Positions 33,525 through 43,134 of a DNA stretch of 64,000 bases are shown piece after piece (positions within the stretch are counted from its first letter, which is position 1; the number at the start of each line of letters is the position of its first letter). The stretch is from Vibrio hyugaensis. GTDB lineage: Bacteria > Pseudomonadota > Gammaproteobacteria > Enterobacterales > Vibrionaceae. The stretch spans positions 1,612,001-1,676,000 of the forward strand of contig NZ_CP025794.1 in the NCBI RefSeq assembly GCF_002906655.1. Direction: 5' to 3'. Under the pieces are notes generated by a model, which was not told the DNA's origin, did no database searches, and saw only the letters and a program-made list of their open reading frames with translations. The translations under genes were made by a program, and so were the position numbers.

Positions 33525-33552
33525 AAAAAGGGCGGATATTCCGCCCTTTTTG
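33525..33552 (+). terminator. Terminator of pheA-yjjX
   Basis: Stem AAAAAGGGCGGA / TCCGCCCTTTTT around loop TAT (33525-33551). It is symmetric, so it can also serve the convergent trpR transcript. Confidence 0.88.
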
Positions 33553-33570
33553 CTGCCCGTAACTCAAAGA

Positions 33571-33873
33571 TTATTGAGCGCCCTGCTCTAATAATGTCTT
33601 AAGTTTGTCTTTGTCGACATCGGACTTTGACTTTAACTCGTTAGAGCCACGGGTAATTGTCGCAATACCAACCCCAAGCATTTGACTGATTTGACGCTGT
33701 GAGAGCTCACCTTTTAGCAACTCGTTGAGAATATTAACGCGTGCGGTCAGTGACTCTCGCTCATCCGGTGTCATTAGCATGGTCAACAACATTTCGTGTT
33801 GCTGATTGTCCACACTTGAACGGATTAACGCGACAATCTGTTGCCAGTCTTTGTACTCAGGTTCATGTGACAT
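33571..33873 (-). CDS. trpR: TrpR, tryptophan operon repressor
   Basis: TrpR binds operators of trp and related genes when loaded with tryptophan. The start is the ATG at 33873 behind GAGGTAA, giving 100 residues; the TTG one codon earlier is an alternative. The helix-turn-helix SQRQISQMLGVGIATITRGSNEL (about 67-89) is essentially the enteric recognition motif. The gene follows slt after 13 bases on the same strand, so it can be transcribed with slt. Confidence 0.95.
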   Translation of the reverse strand: MSHEPEYKDWQQIVALIRSSVDNQQHEMLLTMLMTPDERESLTARVNILNELLKGELSQRQISQMLGVGIATITRGSNELKSKSDVDKDKLKTLLEQGAQ

Positions 33874-33886
33874 CAAGTTACCTCAC

Positions 33887-35833
33887 TCAATACTTGGTAT
33901 TGATCTCTTCTTGGGTCAAGAACGAACCGTCGACACCTAAAAGGTCGCGGTAGTACGTTTCGAACATCAAAATGTTCTGTACATACCCACGCGTCTCTTT
34001 AAATGAAATCGCCTCTATAAAGGAATAAGCATCCACTTTTCCTTGAGTTCGCTCTCGCCACATTTTTACTCGGTTAGGCCCTGCATTATAAGCAGCGAGC
34101 GAAAAAATACGATTATTATCGTAATCTTCCATTAAGCCTTGTAAGTAATGGCTACCAATTTCAATGTTCTTACCTACATTGTAGAGATCTTGCGTACCTT
34201 GATATTTCAGCTTGTACTTGTTTGCCGTGTACTTAGCCGTCGCAGGCATAATCTGCATCAGACCACGAGCTCCAACCGGAGAGCGCGCTTCAGAATCAAG
34301 TGCACTCTCTTGTCTCGCCAAAGACATCATTGTGATTGGGTCGATATTGTGTTTCTCAGCGTAAAAGTTAAACCACCAGCGATGCGCGACAGGGAATCGC
34401 AACGGAATGTTATCCCACATCTGAGCTTGAATACTCGCAATAACCGTCAAGTTATGCCAATGCTTAGACGCGGCAAAAGCGGCAAGTTGCGTTTTCTCCT
34501 CTTTACCAACACGACGGAGCAAATGTGTCCATTCACTCTTCGCCGCAGCGATCTTGTCGGTTGCTATCAGCTCTTCAATACGAAGCAGCGATTTTTGATA
34601 TGGCTGAATGGCTTTCTTATCGAGCTTAACAGAACTTGATGGATACTTGATCGATTGACCAATCGCATTCGCTGCGGCCACACTGTAAAAGTTACGCTGG
34701 CCAGTCTGTTTTGCTAAACGTTGCTTACCTGCGACTTCATCACCCAATGCGATTTCACTGCGCCCTAACCAGTATTGCCACCGAAGTGATGCTTGCTCTT
34801 CATCATTAAGCACTGCGATCCATTTTTTTACCCCTTGCCAGTCGCCATTTTGAATCGATAAACGAATACGACTTTCAATCAGAGGTAGGTTTTTACTGGT
34901 TTTTGTTTTGTCATCGCGCCACTTCGCCAATGAATCTGATTCAGTACGAATCAAACGAATCGCAATGTAATCCGCCAGTGCTTGAGCCTTTTCTGGAGAG
35001 AACTTTTGCCCTTTCACTACGGTCGCATAAGCATCTTGCGCTTGCTTGGTGTTTTTTCGAGCCAGTTTCTCTAATGCGAATTCTGCTTGAGTTCGATTAA
35101 AGTCATTCGCTTGTTGCTTCTTGGCAAACTCCGCCACATTTTCAGGCTTATCGAACAATGCCTTCATCGCTTTGGCTTGCTGCTGAGCTTTGGCCGATGT
35201 AGGCAACTTTTGCAGATAGGCCATTAGCCCGCCATTACGCGCATCAAATGCTAATAACATGCGTTGTAAAATCATGTCATCTGTACGTTCACCCGCTTTG
35301 TCCCATGCAGAGAACAGTGGGTCACATTCATCAGCAATACTCTTGCCGCGCAGCCACATGTGCTCTGCGCCTTTAAAGGCAGCAACTTGTTTACCCTGTT
35401 CTAATTGAGCGACATAAAAAATACACTGATAACGCTCACCACTTGGCTCAACTTTCTGGAACTCGGTAATGGTTTTCCAATCTTTCTGGCGATAAAGGTT
35501 ATCTAGATACGGGGCGCGAATACGACGTGAGAATGGAAAAGCTTCATGTTCACTAATAAACGCATCTACCTGTTGTGGTGACTTGCTCGATAATTGCCTC
35601 AGAAATACCCGATAGTCCACATAAGGAGTGAGTGGATAATCAGCGATTTTGGAACGAATAGACAAGTAGCCATCAATGTCATTCTTGTCTAATAAATTTT
35701 GTGCCTGCTCATAGACTTGACGCTGCTTTTCTAGGCTCAGCGTCGCGTTTGCCGACACGCTTACCGCACATAAAGCGGCTGCGTAGCATACTCTTTTAGC
35801 CAATTCAGTTACGTTGAATTTCATGTGCGTCAT
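33887..35833 (-). CDS. slt: Slt, soluble lytic murein transglycosylase
   Basis: Slt is a periplasmic doughnut-shaped enzyme that cleaves glycan strands to 1,6-anhydro-MurNAc ends. A signal peptide (about 1-30, ending ANA) is followed by a long alpha-helical superhelix (about 35-470) and the C-terminal SLT domain. The catalytic Glu is E509 in ARQESAL, followed by ARGLMQIMP and LAAYNAGPNR. Length 648 fits the enteric 70-kDa enzyme. The start ATG at 35833 follows TGGGGA; a second in-frame ATG lies three codons on. Its product feeds the NagZ/AnmK/MurQ recycling route. Confidence 0.95.
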   Translation of the reverse strand: MTHMKFNVTELAKRVCYAAALCAVSVSANATLSLEKQRQVYEQAQNLLDKNDIDGYLSIRSKIADYPLTPYVDYRVFLRQLSSKSPQQVDAFISEHEAFPFSRRIRAPYLDNLYRQKDWKTITEFQKVEPSGERYQCIFYVAQLEQGKQVAAFKGAEHMWLRGKSIADECDPLFSAWDKAGERTDDMILQRMLLAFDARNGGLMAYLQKLPTSAKAQQQAKAMKALFDKPENVAEFAKKQQANDFNRTQAEFALEKLARKNTKQAQDAYATVVKGQKFSPEKAQALADYIAIRLIRTESDSLAKWRDDKTKTSKNLPLIESRIRLSIQNGDWQGVKKWIAVLNDEEQASLRWQYWLGRSEIALGDEVAGKQRLAKQTGQRNFYSVAAANAIGQSIKYPSSSVKLDKKAIQPYQKSLLRIEELIATDKIAAAKSEWTHLLRRVGKEEKTQLAAFAASKHWHNLTVIASIQAQMWDNIPLRFPVAHRWWFNFYAEKHNIDPITMMSLARQESALDSEARSPVGARGLMQIMPATAKYTANKYKLKYQGTQDLYNVGKNIEIGSHYLQGLMEDYDNNRIFSLAAYNAGPNRVKMWRERTQGKVDAYSFIEAISFKETRGYVQNILMFETYYRDLLGVDGSFLTQEEINTKY

Positions 35834-36206
35834 TTTCCCCAGACGTTTCTCTCTTCATGCTTTACCACTGGTGAATACAAACGTAGTAAGCAATAAAGCA
35901 TATGCATCTATTTACACCGTAATAAGTGCTTATTGTAAAGCGACTTGATGTAATAAATGTTGTACTCGTAAAACTTTAGAACCCTTTAAGACAAATAGAT
36001 TCCCATCAATTCATCCAACTAAATGAACTGTTGGCTTTGATTTAAAGACGAACAAGAAAAGTGTATACCCTAAAGTTGAGAGTTTCCGGTCAGCGATGAA
36101 GAAGAAATCACACAAGATGCTAATTTCTTGCAATGCGGTAACAAAACTGAAGGAGTTGGTATAAAATAGAGCCTTTGAATGACAGTTAATTTAGGAACGA
36201 TCGGCA
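35834..36206. other. slt-ettA divergent intergenic region
   Basis: 373 bases, AT-rich, no gene. A TATAAA -10-like element at about 36161-36166 with a short leader would serve ettA. A 25-base stretch at 36061-36085 resembles one end of an ERIC element, but the rest is absent. Nothing else is recognised. Confidence 0.4.
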
Positions 36207-37874
36207 ATGGCTGAATACGTATATACCATGTCGCGGGTGAGCAAAATTGTGCCACCTAAGCGTCAAATTCTTAAAGACATCTCTCTAAGCTTCTTCCCTG
36301 GTGCAAAAATCGGTGTTCTAGGTCTGAACGGTGCGGGTAAATCTACGCTGCTACGTATCATGGCGGGTATCGATACCGATATCGATGGTGAAGCACGCCC
36401 ACAACCGGGCCTAAACGTAGGTTACCTACCGCAGGAGCCCGTTCTGGACGAGTCAAAAACCGTTCGTGAAATCGTTGAAGAAGCTGTTGCAGATGTTGCT
36501 GGCGCACTTAAGCGCTTGGATGCGGTATATGCAGCGTATGCAGAACCAGATGCCGATTTTGATGCTCTAGCAAAAGAACAGGGTGAACTAGAAGCGCTAA
36601 TTCAAGCGAAAGATGGTCACAATCTAGACAACGCGCTAGAACGTGCTGCTGATGCACTTCGTCTTCCTGAATGGGATCAAAAAATCCAACACCTATCCGG
36701 TGGTGAGCGTCGCCGTGTGGCTATCTGTCGTCTTCTTTTAGAAAAACCAGACATGCTACTGCTCGACGAACCAACCAACCACTTGGATGCTGAGTCTGTT
36801 GCATGGCTAGAACGCTTCCTAGTTGATTACACTGGTACTGTAGTTGCGATTACCCACGACCGTTACTTCCTAGATAACGCAGCGGGTTGGATCCTAGAAC
36901 TTGACCGTGGTGAAGGTATTCCATGGGAAGGTAACTACACCTCTTGGCTAGAGCAAAAAGATGCGCGCCTACAACAAGAAGCGTCGCAAGAAAAAGCTCG
37001 TCAAAAGACCATCGAGAAAGAACTTGAATGGGTTCGTCAAAACCCTAAAGGTCGCCAAGCGAAATCTAAAGCACGTATGGCGCGCTTTGAAGAGCTACAA
37101 AACACTGACCACCAAAAACGTAACGAAACTAACGAGCTGTTCATCCCGCCAGGTGAGCGTCTAGGTGATAAAGTTATCGAAGTGAACAACCTGACTAAGT
37201 CATTCGACGGTCGCGTTCTTATCGATGATCTATCATTCAGCATGCCTAAGGGTGCCATCGTGGGTATCATCGGTGCCAACGGTGCGGGTAAATCAACCCT
37301 ATTCAAGATGCTAAGCGGTACTGAGCAACCTGATTCAGGTACGATTGAACTGGGTGACACTGTGAAACTGGCTTCTGTTGAGCAGTTCCGTGATTCAATG
37401 AACGATAAAAACACAGTATTCCAAGAGATCTCAGAAGGCGCTGACATCATCAAGATCAACAACTTCGAAATCCCTGCACGTGCTTACTGTTCTCGCTTTA
37501 ACTTCAAAGGCTCAGATCAACAGAAAGTTATCGGCGAGCTTTCTGGTGGTGAGCGTAACCGTGTGCACCTTGCTAAGCTGCTTAAAGCCGGCGGTAACGT
37601 ACTACTACTCGATGAGCCAACCAACGACCTTGACGTTGAAACACTACGTGCACTTGAAGAAGCGCTGCTTGAGTTCCCTGGCTGTGCCATGGTTATCTCG
37701 CACGACCGTTGGTTCCTAGACCGTATCGCAACGCACATCATCGACTACCGCGATGAAGGCCAAGTTAACTTCTACGAAGGTAACTACAACGAGTACATGG
37801 AATGGCTGAAGAAGACCCTTGGTCCTGAAGCAGCTGAACCACACCGCATCAAATACAAGCGCGTATCGAAGTAA
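36207..37874 (+). CDS. ettA: EttA, energy-dependent translational throttle ABC-F protein
   Basis: EttA is a cytoplasmic ABC-F ATPase that binds the ribosomal E site and holds back the first elongation step when energy is low. It has two ABC domains without membrane parts: Walker A GLNGAGKST (38-46) and GANGAGKST in the second, signatures LSGGERRR and LSGGERNR, and the two Walker B LLLDEPTN motifs. The arm insertion in domain 1 and the basic linker rich in KARMARFEEL are typical. The length of 555 matches E. coli EttA. Confidence 0.97.
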   Translation: MAEYVYTMSRVSKIVPPKRQILKDISLSFFPGAKIGVLGLNGAGKSTLLRIMAGIDTDIDGEARPQPGLNVGYLPQEPVLDESKTVREIVEEAVADVAGALKRLDAVYAAYAEPDADFDALAKEQGELEALIQAKDGHNLDNALERAADALRLPEWDQKIQHLSGGERRRVAICRLLLEKPDMLLLDEPTNHLDAESVAWLERFLVDYTGTVVAITHDRYFLDNAAGWILELDRGEGIPWEGNYTSWLEQKDARLQQEASQEKARQKTIEKELEWVRQNPKGRQAKSKARMARFEELQNTDHQKRNETNELFIPPGERLGDKVIEVNNLTKSFDGRVLIDDLSFSMPKGAIVGIIGANGAGKSTLFKMLSGTEQPDSGTIELGDTVKLASVEQFRDSMNDKNTVFQEISEGADIIKINNFEIPARAYCSRFNFKGSDQQKVIGELSGGERNRVHLAKLLKAGGNVLLLDEPTNDLDVETLRALEEALLEFPGCAMVISHDRWFLDRIATHIIDYRDEGQVNFYEGNYNEYMEWLKKTLGPEAAEPHRIKYKRVSK

Positions 37875-37935
37875 TTTCGTTTATAAGATGAGTGTGCGGT
37901 ATATCACCTTACACTCACCTTTGCTTGTAATTCGT

Positions 37936-37968
37936 ACAAAGGTCGCTATCATAGCGGCCTTTGTTGTA
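37936..37968 (+). terminator. Probable terminator of ettA
   Basis: Stem ACAAAGGTCGCTA / TAGCGGCCTTTGT (37936-37948, 37952-37964; one G-T pair) with loop TCA. The T tract after it is interrupted, so efficiency is uncertain. Confidence 0.65.
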
Positions 37969-38131
37969 TGTGTTGCATAAATGGCTCAGATTGGCATTTT
38001 TTCAATTAAGAGCTTGACCTTTAGCAATCGTAACTCTGTGCTAGCTCGACATTTTAAGAACAACAATTGAACAAATTTTGTTCTATTTGATATAGTCATC
38101 GACAGATTCGACGACTTAATGAGAAAGCTCT

Positions 38132-38500
38132 ATGACGGAGAGACGACGCTTTTCACGCATCATCTACCAAGTTTCTGCTTTAGTGGAACAAAGTGACTTG
38201 GCACTACAAGCCACGATTCAAGATCTCTCATTACATGGTTTATTGTTAAGAGCTGAAAATGCAAACTCACTTGAATCGTCACTACCGGTAGAAGTCGCAT
38301 TCTCGTTCGCTCAATCAGAACAGGTGATGCAGTTAACCGCTGATATCATCTCTGTTGCAAATAACGAGATCCGGCTGAAGATCATCAACATAGACATCGA
38401 CAGTATTAGCCAATTAAAACGATTTATAGAGTTAAACGTAGGCAATAACGAGCTGCTGAATCGAGAGTTAGAATACCTTTCTGATTTGGGGGAAGAATAA
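38132..38500 (+). CDS. PilZ-domain protein
   Basis: The 122-residue protein is essentially one PilZ domain, a cyclic-di-GMP receptor. Both ligand motifs are intact: RxxxR at R5-R9 (RRFSR) and DxSxxG at D31-G36 (DLSLHG). It is cytoplasmic with no signal peptide, and has a helical tail. The M23 endopeptidase gene follows after 29 bases on the same strand, suggesting co-transcription and a possible link between c-di-GMP and envelope work. The target is unknown. Confidence 0.88.
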   Translation: MTERRRFSRIIYQVSALVEQSDLALQATIQDLSLHGLLLRAENANSLESSLPVEVAFSFAQSEQVMQLTADIISVANNEIRLKIINIDIDSISQLKRFIELNVGNNELLNRELEYLSDLGEE

Positions 38501-38529
38501 ATTGAACGCCTGCTTTAGTAACAATAACT

Positions 38530-39531
38530 ATGTCTAAAAAAATCATCATGCAGATCCCAACAAAAGATGGGAATCAGCAATTTTATGTGGGTCGCCTTTC
38601 GATCCTTGCAGTATGTGTGTCAGTCATCGCTTTGCCTGCCGTCGTTGGTAGCGCTTGGTATTTGAATCAGCAACAAACATACAATCAAGAGACGCTTAAC
38701 CAAACCATCGCAAAGCTGGAAGGTGAAAAAGCGGAGATCACGGCACTGTATGAAGAACAACTTGATACGAACCACTCTCTTTCTCAATCTTTAACTGACA
38801 AAAACAATCAGATTCAATTGCTAGGTAAGCGTGTATATGATGTGGAGTCGGTTCTGGGTCTCGCTGACGAAGAACTTGAAAGCGAAGAGTACAACGTTGC
38901 CCTAGAAGAGCGTATTGATGCCGCAGCAATTGATTCAGCAGTGCGCGCAACGATGTTCCGTTTAATTCCAAACGACAGTCCGATGACTTACCAACGTATC
39001 TCCTCCCCTTATGGCAGTCGGATTAACCCTATTTCTGGCAAACGTCATGTGCATACAGGCATCGACCTTACATGTAAACGCGGCGAAGAAATCTTAGCCC
39101 CAGCGGATGGTGTGGTAGAAACGGTGCGACCAAGTAATCGTGGATACGGTAATTACCTTACGCTCCGTCATTCATTTGGTTTCTCAAGTTCATTCGCTCA
39201 TCTGAACAAATTCAGCGTGAAAAATGGTCAGTTTGTCAGTAAAGGCGATGTAATAGCGAAATGTGGTAATTCAGGTAACTCGACTGGGCCACACCTTCAT
39301 TACGAAGTACGCTTTCTTGGGCGTACGCTAAACCCGCGCTACTTAATGGATTGGACACCAGAGAACTTTAACTCCGTGTTCGAGAAAGAAAAGATGGTGA
39401 AATGGGGTCCTCTGGTTCAGTTGATCGATAACGTGGTTCGTCTGCAAATCAATCTAACCAATTCGCCATACCGAGATACCAGCATCAGCACAGTATCGAG
39501 TGAAGATAACAGCGCTACATCAACCAACTGA
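38530..39531 (+). CDS. M23-family peptidoglycan endopeptidase, membrane-anchored
   Basis: This is a predicted zinc D,D-endopeptidase that cuts peptide cross-links of peptidoglycan. The order is: short cytoplasmic N-terminus, one membrane segment (about 22-45), a coiled coil (about 50-115), then the LytM/M23 domain (about 155-280). All zinc and catalytic residues are present: H175 and D179 (HTGID), H224 and the HLH pair H265/H267. There is no LysM domain. It is probably co-transcribed with the PilZ gene and followed by a strong terminator. Confidence 0.9.
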   Translation: MSKKIIMQIPTKDGNQQFYVGRLSILAVCVSVIALPAVVGSAWYLNQQQTYNQETLNQTIAKLEGEKAEITALYEEQLDTNHSLSQSLTDKNNQIQLLGKRVYDVESVLGLADEELESEEYNVALEERIDAAAIDSAVRATMFRLIPNDSPMTYQRISSPYGSRINPISGKRHVHTGIDLTCKRGEEILAPADGVVETVRPSNRGYGNYLTLRHSFGFSSSFAHLNKFSVKNGQFVSKGDVIAKCGNSGNSTGPHLHYEVRFLGRTLNPRYLMDWTPENFNSVFEKEKMVKWGPLVQLIDNVVRLQINLTNSPYRDTSISTVSSEDNSATSTN

Positions 39532-39552
39532 TCATTACGAAACATACGAATA

Positions 39553-39584
39553 AAAAAGAGCAGCGAATAAGCTGCTCTTTTTAC
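39553..39584 (+). terminator. Terminator between M23 gene and tyrA (bidirectional)
   Basis: Stem AAAAAGAGCAGC / GCTGCTCTTTTT (39553-39564, 39571-39582), loop GAATAA. It has A and T runs on either side, so it can stop both the M23 transcript and convergent aroF-tyrA. Confidence 0.88.
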
Positions 39585-39599
39585 ATTTAAAATCTGCTC

Positions 39600-40727
39600 T
39601 TATCCACGATGGATATTGTCATTAGCCTGTTTGAGCAAGTTCTGACTTTCGTTCATGAATTGCTGCGAGTAATCACCAAACCAATCACTCACTTGTTCGA
39701 AGCTTTCGACAAACTCAGCCTTGTCTTTACTGTCTAAAACAGACAAAGCTTCACCAAAGCGTTGGTGGAAACGCTTAATCATGTCGATGTTTTCTTGTGA
39801 TGAAAGAATGATGTCACCGTATAGATTTGGGTCTTGACCAAACAGACGCCCTACCATCGCTAGCTCCAAACGGTAAATCGGCGAGCTCAGCTTTAATAGT
39901 TGCTCAATGTTCGGATTCTCTTTGCTTAGGTGCATGCCGTAAGCAAAGGAAGTGAAGTGGCGCAGCGCCTGAATCAAAGTCATGCCATGGTCGTGCTCTT
40001 GCGCATCGATTTGGCACAAGCTTGCGCCCCAAATTCCAAACTGTTGCAATAGCCATTGGTATTGCTCATTACCACGACCGTCACAGTAGACAATCACCTG
40101 CTTCGCTAGGCTCGGAACATCTGGGCCAAACATTGGGTGCAAACCAACAACCGGACCTTGGTGCACATTCAACATAGCTTGCAGCGGCTTAGACTTAATG
40201 GAAGTCAGATCACAAAGAATGCAATCTTGTGGCAAGTTACCGAGCTTCTCAATCACACCTTCTGTTAGGTGAATCGGCACAGTAACCACCACCAGCCCCG
40301 CATCTTTTAGGATGTCATCGGCCTGATCCCAGTCTTTACTGCCCAGCACTTTGACTTGGTAACCAGATAGTTTGAACATTCGACCAAACAGACCACCCAA
40401 TTGACCATTACCACCAATAATAACCACTGAGCGCAATTCTGGGTTCAAACACTTAAAACCGGAATCTTTCTCGCTGGCATAAGACTCACGCATTGTTCGA
40501 CGAAGAATGTCTTCTATCAGCTGTGGAGGGATCCCCATTTTTTCAGCTTCAGCTCGTCGTGATGCCAGCATTGCCGCCTCACGATCTGGGGCGTAAATTG
40601 GCAAACCGTGTTCGCTTTTTACTTCACCCACTTTCTCTACTAGCGCTAAACGCTGAGAGAGTAGCTCTAGCATTTGCTTGTCGACTGCATCAATCTGATC
40701 GCGTAATGCGTTAAGTTCAACTGCCAT
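39600..40727 (-). CDS. tyrA: TyrA, bifunctional chorismate mutase / prephenate dehydrogenase
   Basis: TyrA turns chorismate into prephenate and oxidises this to 4-hydroxyphenylpyruvate for tyrosine. The 375 residues hold an AroQ mutase (about 1-90) and an NAD-dependent dehydrogenase whose Rossmann motif [11 protein letters not shown] begins near 104. It lies 25 bases after aroF on the same strand, the enteric aroF-tyrA operon, and so is under the TyrR sites upstream of aroF. Confidence 0.97.
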   Translation of the reverse strand: MAVELNALRDQIDAVDKQMLELLSQRLALVEKVGEVKSEHGLPIYAPDREAAMLASRRAEAEKMGIPPQLIEDILRRTMRESYASEKDSGFKCLNPELRSVVIIGGNGQLGGLFGRMFKLSGYQVKVLGSKDWDQADDILKDAGLVVVTVPIHLTEGVIEKLGNLPQDCILCDLTSIKSKPLQAMLNVHQGPVVGLHPMFGPDVPSLAKQVIVYCDGRGNEQYQWLLQQFGIWGASLCQIDAQEHDHGMTLIQALRHFTSFAYGMHLSKENPNIEQLLKLSSPIYRLELAMVGRLFGQDPNLYGDIILSSQENIDMIKRFHQRFGEALSVLDSKDKAEFVESFEQVSDWFGDYSQQFMNESQNLLKQANDNIHRG

Positions 40728-40752
40728 TGATGTTCCTTAAATAAGTTCCGTT

Positions 40753-41826
40753 TTAGCCTTTAAGGCGATTCTCTAAGAAAGGCACCAGCTCTTCGTGTGC
40801 ATGACGTAATAGTGCCTCAGTTGAATCCCAATTGATACACGCGTCGGTAATTGAAACACCGTATTTCATCTCTTCGAGAGTAAGGTCTGAAGATTGATTG
40901 CCTTCATTAATATGACTTTCAATCATCAGGCCAATGATCGACTTGTTGCCTTCTCGAATCTGGTGAATCACGTCTTCTGCAACTAACGGCTGACGGCGGT
41001 AATCTTTACGTGAGTTCGCATGGCTACAATCCACCATCAAGGACGCATCAAGGTTGGACTTCGCCATCTCTTGCTCACACTCGTTAACAGACACTGAATC
41101 GTAGTTAGTTTGCTTGCCGCCACGCAGAATCACATGACCATTCGGGTTACCTTGCGTAGTCAGAAGCGCGACTTGACCTTCACGGTTAATACCCATGAAA
41201 CGGTGGCTAGAAGAAGCCGCTTGCATCGCGTTAACAGCAGTAGCCAAGCTACCATCCGTACCATTCTTAAAACCGATTGGCATAGAAAGACCACTTGCCA
41301 TCTCACGGTGTGTTTGTGACTCAGTCGTACGAGCACCGATCGCTGCCCAGCTAAAGGTATCCGCAAGGTATTGCGGGCTGATTGGGTCAAGGGCTTCTGT
41401 TGCCAGCGGGATTTCCATCTCTGCCAATTCAACCAGCAATTCACGACCAACATGCAGACCATGTTCAATGTCAAAGCTGCCGTCTAGGTGTGGGTCATTG
41501 ATTAGGCCTTTCCAACCAACTGTGGTTCGAGGCTTCTCAAAGTAAACACGCATTACAATATACAGTTGGTCGCTTAGTTGTTCTGAAAGAGCTTTTAGAC
41601 GCTTAGCGTAATCCTTCGCAGCTTCTACGTCATGGATAGAACACGGTCCACATACAACGAGTAGACGATGATCTTTTTTGTGAATGATGTCAGCGATGGT
41701 TTGACGAGACTCTTGAATAAAACGACGTGCTTTTTCACTTAAAGGAAGCTTCACTTTTAGCTCCTCTGGCGTGATCAGAACTTGTTCTTCGCTGATGTTG
41801 ATGTTGCTCAATTCACTTCTTTGCAT
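40753..41826 (-). CDS. aroF: AroF, DAHP synthase (tyrosine-type)
   Basis: AroF condenses phosphoenolpyruvate with erythrose 4-phosphate in the first shikimate step. The start is placed at the ATG at 41826 (MQRSELSNINISEEQV), which aligns with enteric AroF; the frame extends 11 codons further into the TyrR box. The 357 residues include LLVVCGPCSIHD, the KPRTTVGWKGL substrate loop and GARTTESQTHRE. Pairing with tyrA and the TyrR boxes support the tyrosine-sensitive isozyme. Confidence 0.95.
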   Translation of the reverse strand: MQRSELSNINISEEQVLITPEELKVKLPLSEKARRFIQESRQTIADIIHKKDHRLLVVCGPCSIHDVEAAKDYAKRLKALSEQLSDQLYIVMRVYFEKPRTTVGWKGLINDPHLDGSFDIEHGLHVGRELLVELAEMEIPLATEALDPISPQYLADTFSWAAIGARTTESQTHREMASGLSMPIGFKNGTDGSLATAVNAMQAASSSHRFMGINREGQVALLTTQGNPNGHVILRGGKQTNYDSVSVNECEQEMAKSNLDASLMVDCSHANSRKDYRRQPLVAEDVIHQIREGNKSIIGLMIESHINEGNQSSDLTLEEMKYGVSITDACINWDSTEALLRHAHEELVPFLENRLKG

Positions 41827-41836
41827 AACTTTGACC

Positions 41837-41854
41837 TGTATATTTTTGTTTACA
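41837..41854 (-). promoter_or_regulatory. TyrR box (weak type) next to aroF start
   Basis: TGTATA-N6-TTTACA on the plus strand differs from the palindrome TGTAAA-N6-TTTACA at one position. It lies between the predicted promoter and the aroF start codon, 10 bases from the latter. Confidence 0.65.
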
Positions 41855-41894
41855 CCCAACCAATTCCTTGGTGAGACAACTAAGCTTTATCGAC

Positions 41895-41922
41895 AAGATA
41901 ACAGGCTAAAAAAGAAATACAA
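41895..41922 (-). promoter_or_regulatory. Probable aroF-tyrA promoter
   Basis: Minus strand -35 TTGTAT (41922-41917), 16-base spacer, -10 TATCTT (41900-41895). It lies between the two TyrR boxes, which is the reason for choosing it over other AT-rich candidates. Confidence 0.5.
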
Positions 41923-41946
41923 CCGTACACAATAAAAAACATTTAA

Positions 41947-41964
41947 TGTAAACTTAAATTTACA
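41947..41964 (-). promoter_or_regulatory. TyrR box (strong type) upstream of aroF
   Basis: TGTAAA-CTTAAA-TTTACA is a perfect match to the TyrR operator palindrome TGTAAA-N6-TTTACA. Its centre is about 67 bases upstream of the predicted aroF start of transcription. Confidence 0.85.
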
Positions 41965-41969
41965 CTAAA

Positions 41970-42002
41970 AGAAAAAGCCGAAATGCAGAGCACTTCGGCT
42001 TT
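41970..42002 (-). terminator. Terminator of nagZ
   Basis: Stem AAAGCCGAA-A-TGC / GCA-C-TTCGGCTTT (41974-42002), with a single mismatch and loop AGA; on the minus strand it is followed by T residues. It separates nagZ from the aroF control region. Confidence 0.8.
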
Positions 42003-42065
42003 AAATGGATGTTTTAGAAAGTTTACGCCTCCCCCTGAACAAACCATTATTCAGAGGTGAGATGG

Positions 42066-43049
42066 CTAGCCAACCAATCGCTTCATAGCTTCAGACGCAT
42101 CTTTCCACTCTTGCGAAAGTTTTAGCTCGCTTAGAGAAAAGCTTTGCTTCTTCAACAAGGCATCTGCTCGAGGAACAGAAGTGATTGGTAGATTATCAAG
42201 CACCTCAACTTGCGCATCGCGCTTATTGCAAACCAGCAGCATATCGCAGCCAGCGTTTAATGCTTGTGCGCCACGCTGAGCAGGACCACCCATAATTGCG
42301 GCACCTTCCATGGTCAAATCATCTGAGAAGATCAAACCTTTAAAACCAAGTTGCTGGCGCAGGATTTGTTTAAGCCAATATTCAGAGCCACTAGCAGGCT
42401 GGTCATCATAATTTGGGAAAATGACGTGAGCAGGCATCATCGCGTCTAATATGCCAGCATCGATTTGCGCTTTGAAGATAGCCATATCTTGCTCAAAGAT
42501 ATCGCTACGCTCATCGTACGGTGTCTCTAGGTGTGAATCAGCAATCACACCACCATGACCCGGGAAGTGCTTACCTGTTGTTGCCATGCCGACACTCTTC
42601 ATACCCTGCATATACGCGGTGCTGTGACGTAAAATGGTGTCCAGACCCTCACCAAAGGCACGGCTGCCAATCGCTTTACACTGGTGACCTTTATCTAGTA
42701 CTGGTGCGAAACTTAGATCGATATCATGAGCAATCAACTCAGCAGCCATCAACCAACCGCCCAGACGAGCCAGCTCTTCACTGTTTTGGTGTTTGGCGTA
42801 TTCGTCTGCCGCAGGAATCAGTGAGAAGCCTTCACGGAAACGCTGAACGCGCCCGCCCTCTTGGTCAACACCAATCAAAATCGGACGTTTCGCCGCTTTG
42901 CGGATAGATTGGGTAAGAGCTTGAAGCTGCTTGCTGTCGTGGTAGTTACGCGTAAATAAAATCAAACCACCAACCGTTGGATGCTCCAAAATTTCTCTGT
43001 CTTCTGCAGTCAGTTCATAGCCTGCAACATCAACCCATAACGGTCCCAT
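42066..43049 (-). CDS. nagZ: NagZ, beta-N-acetylglucosaminidase
   Basis: NagZ is a cytoplasmic family-3 glycosidase that removes GlcNAc from recycled GlcNAc-anhydroMurNAc peptides. The diagnostic KHFPGHG motif lies at 160-166, with the catalytic His/Asp dyad region DSH just after, and the nucleophile in FSDDL (D243/D244). Length 327. It is divergent from anmK-murQ, so the three recycling steps sit together. In many bacteria its product anhMurNAc-peptide induces AmpC beta-lactamase. Confidence 0.96.
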   Translation of the reverse strand: MGPLWVDVAGYELTAEDREILEHPTVGGLILFTRNYHDSKQLQALTQSIRKAAKRPILIGVDQEGGRVQRFREGFSLIPAADEYAKHQNSEELARLGGWLMAAELIAHDIDLSFAPVLDKGHQCKAIGSRAFGEGLDTILRHSTAYMQGMKSVGMATTGKHFPGHGGVIADSHLETPYDERSDIFEQDMAIFKAQIDAGILDAMMPAHVIFPNYDDQPASGSEYWLKQILRQQLGFKGLIFSDDLTMEGAAIMGGPAQRGAQALNAGCDMLLVCNKRDAQVEVLDNLPITSVPRADALLKKQSFSLSELKLSQEWKDASEAMKRLVG

Positions 43050-43134
43050 TTTTTCTCCTCAAAATCGGCTGAATATCTCGTATTCGATGAGGTTATTCGC
43101 TTCAGAATTGCTTTACAATAAGTGAATCGAAGAA

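Noticed and set aside
36061..36085. ERIC-like end upstream of ettA
   Set aside because: Only GTGTATACCCTAAAGTTG resembles the element; no second end or core is present nearby.
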